A stretch of DNA of 63,889 bases. It comes from Alistipes sp. (GTDB taxonomy: Bacteria; Bacteroidota; Bacteroidia; Bacteroidales; Rikenellaceae). The position numbers were made by a program, and so were the translations under genes. Positions within the stretch are counted from its first letter, which is position 1; every line of letters begins with the position of its first letter. Location of the stretch: NCBI GenBank assembly GCA_017630455.1, contig JAGBVG010000008.1:1-63889 (forward strand), in the 5' to 3' direction. The notes under the pieces are model-generated. The model worked only from the letters and a program-made list of their open reading frames with translations, was not told where the DNA came from and did no database searches. Shown piece after piece: positions 61,960-63,889 of the stretch.

Positions 61960-61989
61960 TTGATATCTTAATACTATTTACTATCTTTG
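61960..61989 (+). promoter_or_regulatory. Downstream copy of the prmA promoter
   Basis: TTG at 61960-61962 and TATCTTTG at 61982-61989, spacing 19 bp, closest to the prmA ATG (62041). A TAAAGATA at 61993-62000 faces the other way and could serve xerD. Confidence 0.6.
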
Positions 61990-62040
61990 TGGTAAAGATA
62001 CGAAAATTATTTTACATAATATTCACATCGCAACAAAAAT

Positions 62041-62883
62041 ATGAAGCAATACACCGAGATATCAATAGGTTGTGCCGACGAGGATATGGCCGACATCCTC
62101 ACCGCATTCCTCGCCGACTATCCTTTCGAAACCTTTGAGACTGAGCCTCTTCAGGAGGGCATACGTCTGAAGGCATACATCCTCACCACTCAGTGGGCGG
62201 AGTGTCGCGACGAGGCTCTTGCCACAGTAGCAGAGTATGGCACCTTAGAGAGCGAGCAGGAGATCGAGGACGAAAACTGGAACTCAGCGTGGGAGCAGGA
62301 GAGCTTCAACCCTGTGGATGTGGATGGCAAACTGCTTATACGCGCACCACACCACACACCACCATCGGAGGGCATCATAGATATCATCGTTGCACCGCAG
62401 ATGTCCTTCGGCTCGGGACACCACCAGACAACACGTATGATGTGTCGACTCATAGAGAGGCTACGCATCAAGGGCAGTATCCTCGATGTGGGATGCGGCA
62501 CGGGAGTGCTCTCAATAGCTGCCATAAAGTGTGGAGCAGAGAGTGCCGATGCCATAGATATTGATCCGTGGTCGACAGAGAGCGCCAATAGCGCAGCGGA
62601 GCTAAACGGCATCGGCGAGCAGATGCACATAATCCTCGGAACGGTAGAGGCCATAGAGGGCAATATATATAATATGGTTGTGGCAAACATCAACCGCAAC
62701 ATCATCCTCAACGACATCGACCGCTACTGCTCGGCACTGGCCGAGGGTGGCACGCTCCTGGTTAGCGGATTCCTACGTCAGGACGTAGAGGAGATAGCCG
62801 CAGCAGCCACAACGCGTAACCTAACACACATCGAGACCCTCACCGAGGATGAGTGGGTGGCAATGGCATTTACAAAGCGATAA
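62041..62883 (+). CDS. prmA: Ribosomal protein L11 methyltransferase
   Basis: It trimethylates L11. A short N-terminal L11-binding region (about 1-95) is followed by the SAM domain with FGSGHHQTTRM, ILDVGCGTGVLSIAA near residue 150, and VVANINRNIIL, the family's NPPY-like block with the PrmA sequence. At 280 residues it is typical. It is 12 bp before the WbqC-family gene. Confidence 0.94.
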   Translation: MKQYTEISIGCADEDMADILTAFLADYPFETFETEPLQEGIRLKAYILTTQWAECRDEALATVAEYGTLESEQEIEDENWNSAWEQESFNPVDVDGKLLIRAPHHTPPSEGIIDIIVAPQMSFGSGHHQTTRMMCRLIERLRIKGSILDVGCGTGVLSIAAIKCGAESADAIDIDPWSTESANSAAELNGIGEQMHIILGTVEAIEGNIYNMVVANINRNIILNDIDRYCSALAEGGTLLVSGFLRQDVEEIAAAATTRNLTHIETLTEDEWVAMAFTKR

Positions 62884-62895
62884 CGACACACTATT

Positions 62896-63498
62896 ATGAT
62901 AATTCTTCCTTCGGCATATTTCGGCTCTACGGAGTATTGGTCAGCTATAGCGCAGGGTGGCGACGATGTGGTGATAGACCTCGGAGAGAACTACGTCAAG
63001 CGTTCGGAGCGTAACCGCACAGAGATTATGACATCGGGAGGCATAATGCAGCTCTCGGTGCAACTTGCCCACGCCAACCGCCCACGCCAACCGATGCGTT
63101 CGATGAAGATCGACTACTCGAAACGTTGGCAGCATCAGCACCGCGTGGCGATGGAGTCGGCATATCGCTCCTCGCCATACTACGACTACTACGCCGAACG
63201 CTTTGCCAAGCTCTACGACCGCGAGTGGAGATACCTCATAGATCTCAACCACGCGACATTGGAGGCTGTTTGCGCTATCCTCAAGCGCCCCGTGCCGCGC
63301 TTCTCGGAGAGCTACATAGATGCCACGGAGGCGGATATCGACCTGCGCGACAAGAGACGCGAGGTGACATTCGTTGCTGAGCCATACATTCAGGTTTTCA
63401 GCGACAGACTGCCATTCGAGCCTAATCTCTCGATTTACGACCTCATAATGTGCGAAGGTCCCGCAGCTGGCGAGATACTCCTAAAATCGAAATTATAG
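62896..63498 (+). CDS. WbqC-family protein
   Basis: A 200-residue protein of the WbqC family, often found beside O-antigen genes but also in housekeeping contexts. It starts MIILPSAYFGSTEYW, with ENYVKRSERNRTEI and FEPNLSIYDLI matching the family's conserved blocks. No membrane segment. The role is unknown; it is probably co-transcribed with prmA. Confidence 0.85.
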   Translation: MIILPSAYFGSTEYWSAIAQGGDDVVIDLGENYVKRSERNRTEIMTSGGIMQLSVQLAHANRPRQPMRSMKIDYSKRWQHQHRVAMESAYRSSPYYDYYAERFAKLYDREWRYLIDLNHATLEAVCAILKRPVPRFSESYIDATEADIDLRDKRREVTFVAEPYIQVFSDRLPFEPNLSIYDLIMCEGPAAGEILLKSKL

Positions 63499-63712
63499 AT
63501 CCAGAAGCGGCAAATTTCGGTATATAGGTCTTCGTTCTATGATATTTTTCGCCGCGTGTGAAATTAACGGAGAAACACCGAAAAGTGAGATTCCGCGAGA
63601 AAACGCCCTAAAAAGCGAAAAAATAATTATTTCTACCAATCACCATATATCGCTGATTTTAAATGTCTTGAAAAACACGCTTTAAAAAAGTTTAAAAAAA
63701 GTTGCGAAAATA

Positions 63713-63744
63713 TTTGGTGGTTTAATAAAAATGCTATACTTTTG
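63713..63744 (+). promoter_or_regulatory. Promoter of tRNA-Ser
   Basis: TTTG at 63713-63716 and TACTTTTG at 63737-63744, spacing 20 bp, seven bases before the first base of the tRNA. The 214 bp before it (63499-63712) show no gene, only AT-rich sequence with an AAAAAAGTTTAAAAAAAG tract. Confidence 0.75.
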
Positions 63745-63750
63745 TCCTTT

Positions 63751-63835
63751 GGAGAGGTGGCAGAGTGGTCGATTGCGGCGGTCTTGAAAACCGTTGAGCT
63801 GCGAGGCTCCGGGGGTTCGAATCCCTCCCTCTCCG
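63751..63835 (+). tRNA. tRNA-Ser(UGA)
   Basis: GGAGAGG pairs with CCTCTCC for the acceptor stem, followed by discriminator G. The anticodon stem GCGGT/ACCGT encloses CTTGAAA, anticodon TGA at 63785-63787, reading UCA. A long variable arm (GAGCTGCGAGGCTC) marks a class II serine tRNA, and GGTTCGAATCC is the T arm. The 3' CCA is not encoded (GCA follows). Confidence 0.95.
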
Positions 63836-63840
63836 CAGCA

Positions 63841-63882
63841 AAGGGTGTAAATCAAGTAGTTACGAGATTTACACCCTTTTTT
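63841..63882 (+). terminator. Terminator of tRNA-Ser
   Basis: AAGGGTGTAAATC and GATTTACACCCTT are a perfect 13-bp stem with a 12-base loop, followed by TTTT, 5 bp after the tRNA. Confidence 0.9.
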
Positions 63883-63889
63883 ACACCCA

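Overview
The window is 63.9 kb of a Bacteroidales chromosome, most likely Rikenellaceae and possibly Alistipes. Evidence for this: many start regions carry the Bacteroidetes -7 box TAnnTTTG instead of an E. coli -10 box; there is a BamA-OmpH-OmpH cluster, an extended IspG, a tryptophanase, a glucosamine-6-phosphate deaminase/PIG-L fusion, a DUF4834-like protein, and lipoproteins of fimbrillin/SusE character. Apart from a surface-protein module at the left edge, the content is ordinary chromosomal housekeeping. I see no rRNA operon, insertion sequence, prophage or CRISPR array.

Layout. 1-2.0 kb: the 3' end of a beta-helix surface protein, cut by the window edge. 2.4-15.9 kb: a peptide transporter (POT), glyceraldehyde-3-phosphate dehydrogenase, an MlaE/MlaF lipid-transport pair with a DUF4834-like protein, two secreted esterases, a phosphodiesterase, tryptophanase, aspartate-semialdehyde dehydrogenase and a class A penicillin-binding protein. 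15.9-24.1 kb: a large outer-membrane protein with a zinc-peptidase motif, a 55-residue peptide gene followed by a carbohydrate-binding lipoprotein, and an M13 metallopeptidase. 24.4-34 kb: phosphoglycerate kinase, free-methionine sulfoxide reductase, two glucosamine-6-phosphate deaminase homologues, a membrane phosphoesterase, the CCA-adding enzyme, PdxJ and NAD kinase. 34-41 kb: UppS, BamA, two OmpH chaperones, pullulanase and a beta-barrel protein. 41-51 kb: aspartate kinase, a Sel1 protein, GalE, a beta-barrel protein, an MscS channel, RecO, IspG, a TPR-like protein and CstA. 51-54.3 kb: a ResB/CcsA cytochrome c maturation pair with a triheme cytochrome c peroxidase. 54.3-61.9 kb: a tightly packed, probably single operon led by xerD and ending with a KdsC-type phosphatase. 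It includes ComEC and an unusual BrkB-DUF2520 fusion. 61.9-63.9 kb: prmA, a WbqC-family gene and tRNA-Ser(UGA).

The most unusual feature is a family of dispersed elements of about 130 bp, each an end-to-end imperfect hairpin. At five separate loci (gap, tnaA, pepO, pgk, nadK) one copy begins exactly at the TAA stop codon of a gene, always in the same orientation relative to that gene. The terminal arms and a GTAC-N4to6-GTAC apex are kept, while the middle of the arms differs between copies and still pairs. A second, shorter hairpin family (TGTCATnCC...GGnATGACA) lies in several of the same gaps. Other points worth checking are the small acidic peptide gene, a deaminase domain that has lost its His/Asp active-site pair, the His-Asp tail on the peroxidase, and near-identical tandem promoters before prmA.
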